Program-made: the position numbers and the translations under genes
Shown here: one piece after another, positions 5,950 to 7,165 of the stretch
How positions within the stretch are numbered: the stretch's first letter is position 1
How the letters are laid out: every line of letters begins with the position of its first letter
NCBI GenBank assembly: GCA_030064795.1
Contig: JASJEI010000414.1
Span: 1-7,165 of the forward strand
Length of the DNA stretch: 7,165 nucleotides
Source: Pleurocapsa sp. MO_226.B13
GTDB taxonomy: Bacteria > Cyanobacteriota > Cyanobacteriia > Cyanobacteriales > Xenococcaceae
Direction: 5' to 3'
The notes under the pieces: generated by a model
The model's database searches: none
What the model was told of the DNA's origin: nothing
The model's input: only the letters and a program-made list of their open reading frames with translations

Positions 5950-7044
5950 TCAAATCGGGAACGACCGCACCTTATCTCTGCACTTATTTCCAGACTGCTT
6001 TTTCGGATAGATATTGAAAGGCATCGGAGGTGTTTTCTGGCTGATAGGATGTAATTTTTGCTCTAGAAACTTTCTTACCTTATCAGATAAATCTTCTCTC
6101 AAACCTGCAAATCTCAGTATCCTCCACTCCTTAATCTCTTTTCCTTGGCGATCTAATTCCGCGATCGCCCATTCAACTCTTCTAATTTGAAAATCCTCAA
6201 CAGTTTCTGTTACTGAATTCAAATAAGCTTGAGTCCGAGGTAACTTATCCAAATGCTTTTCCAGTAAAGCTTTCAACCCCACACAAGTCCCAACTCTACC
6301 AACTGTAATTCTGATAGGCTTATCTTTGTTAAGCAGTTGCTCAACTGCACTTTGAGCTTTGATGAATATCTCTTTATCCCTAGTATTCCAATCAACTTGA
6401 TCGACTGACGATTTCGGTTGCTTTAATTTTGGAGAGTTGGTATTAAGCCAATTTCGATCGCACCGATAAAGCCAAGCATAAACATCAGGCACAAGCTTCC
6501 TGAGTTCAGTTTTCGATAATTCTGGATTCTCCTGCTGTAATTTGAGCCAAATATCCCTTTTTTGCTCTTTAATCTTAATCTCTTCTGTATCTATTAATGT
6601 CATTCTCTTGGAATTTATCTGTGGCTTATTTTTCGTCCAAGAAGGGGTTAAATCCAGCAAAGCCACATACCGATTAATCGTATTAGGATCGACTCGTAAT
6701 TCCCTGGCAGTAGCCCTCAATCCCAACTTCTTAACTTCAACTAATTCCTTCAGCTTGTCCTCCCAAATTCGACCATAAGTTATGACTCTGCCAATCCTTA
6801 ACTTATCTTCCTCCGTCTTATCCTCTCCACTACGAGAATAAACCATCCCACAATCACAACTGAAAGTTCCCAATGGCTTCTTACTCTCCAAACAATGACT
6901 AATTTCTAGATCAGTAATTATTGGCTGAAGATAATGATCTGCTGCTGCATTGAGACACAGCCAAGGACTTTTACCAAATGGTCTGTATTGCTTGTTGTTT
7001 TGAAAGAAGCTGTCAACTGATTCCCCTAGAAAGCGAATCATCAA
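5950..7044 (-). CDS. TnsD/TniQ-family Tn7-like transposition protein, C-terminal part (probable truncated pseudogene)
   Basis: TnsD proteins direct Tn7-like transposons to a fixed chromosomal attachment site by binding DNA and recruiting TnsC. The 364 readable residues match the TnsD C-terminal region: RFLGES near the start, a zinc-ribbon-like set Cys30, His37, Cys63 and Cys65, IGRVITYGRIWEDKL (84-98), a helix-turn-helix (about 105-130), the YAWLYRCDRNWL box (189-200), and a second DNA-binding-type region (216-330). The N-terminal TniQ domain that full proteins of roughly 500 residues or more carry is missing. The first available start is a TTG at 7044 (ATG at 7041) with no ribosome site. Upstream, the same frame still encodes the family-like PIRHLL immediately after an in-frame TAG, so the start is probably not original. 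The gene is convergent with the exporter. No tnsA, tnsB or tnsC lies within the window. Confidence 0.8.
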   Translation of the reverse strand: MMIRFLGESVDSFFQNNKQYRPFGKSPWLCLNAAADHYLQPIITDLEISHCLESKKPLGTFSCDCGMVYSRSGEDKTEEDKLRIGRVITYGRIWEDKLKELVEVKKLGLRATARELRVDPNTINRYVALLDLTPSWTKNKPQINSKRMTLIDTEEIKIKEQKRDIWLKLQQENPELSKTELRKLVPDVYAWLYRCDRNWLNTNSPKLKQPKSSVDQVDWNTRDKEIFIKAQSAVEQLLNKDKPIRITVGRVGTCVGLKALLEKHLDKLPRTQAYLNSVTETVEDFQIRRVEWAIAELDRQGKEIKEWRILRFAGLREDLSDKVRKFLEQKLHPISQKTPPMPFNIYPKKQSGNKCRDKVRSFPI

Positions 7045-7129
7045 TAGATGTCGAATGGGCTACAAAAAAGTTAGTCAAAGTTGGTCAGCCTTATTCAAAT
7101 GGATAAGTTTTAGCCAGAGGTTATTGCCC
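7045..7129 (-). pseudogene. Decayed upstream coding sequence of the tnsD-like gene
   Basis: Read on the - strand in the tnsD frame, this stretch gives a protein-like sequence (NLWLKLIHLNK, then PIRHLL joining the intact part) broken by TGA at 7075-7077 and TAG at 7060-7062. PIRHLL directly before MIRFLG fits a motif I recall from TnsD proteins (HPxRHLLLIxFLG), so the coding sequence once continued here. Further right the frame enters GC-rich sequence and meets a stop at 7162-7164. Confidence 0.5.
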
Positions 7130-7165
7130 GCCGACCGCCCCAATTGTGAGGGGTAAGCGTGTCAA

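Noticed and set aside
6542..6778. + strand frame with hydrophobic residues
   Set aside because: Antisense to the helix-turn-helix part of the tnsD-like gene; hydrophobicity follows from the complementary codons.

Overview
This window looks cyanobacterial. The palindrome GCGATCGC (HIP1) occurs eight times in about 7.2 kb (starting at 306, 579, 1723, 2033, 3685, 4723, 5500 and 6161). There are also short tandem 7-8 bp repeats of the kind common in filamentous cyanobacteria, and the proteins match families frequent in that phylum. No ribosomal or tRNA gene is visible, so the genus cannot be given.

Left and centre (about 1-5646, all + strand): three genes in a row. First is an asparagine-synthetase-like amidotransferase/adenylating enzyme whose first residues lie outside the window. 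Second is a small cupin of the cysteine dioxygenase family with a complete predicted iron site. Third is a 908-residue ABC exporter of the type that accompanies NHLM/NHLP peptide systems: an N-terminal sensor-like region, a membrane domain and an ATPase, with no C39 peptidase. The set resembles part of a modified-peptide (RiPP) locus in which the synthetase-like protein and the thiol dioxygenase act in tailoring and the exporter secretes the product. No convincing precursor peptide, leader peptidase or HlyD partner is present, so the pathway assignment is inference.

The gaps inside this block carry marks of rearrangement. The last ~105 bp of the synthetase gene are repeated, about 86% identical and frame-broken, 7 bp after the dioxygenase stop. 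The dioxygenase gene therefore sits between two direct copies of the synthetase tail. Inside the exporter gene, two different tandem-repeat tracts have been absorbed into the coding sequence without breaking the frame.

Right (about 5647-7165): a roughly 300 bp gene-free stretch holds a terminator-like hairpin, a three-copy heptamer repeat, a small palindrome and a longer inverted repeat. Beyond it, on the - strand, is the C-terminal two thirds of a TnsD/TniQ-family target-selection protein of Tn7-like transposons. Its upstream part is interrupted by in-frame stops, so it appears to be a decayed or truncated copy. Whether the peptide block was cargo of that transposon cannot be decided from this window.
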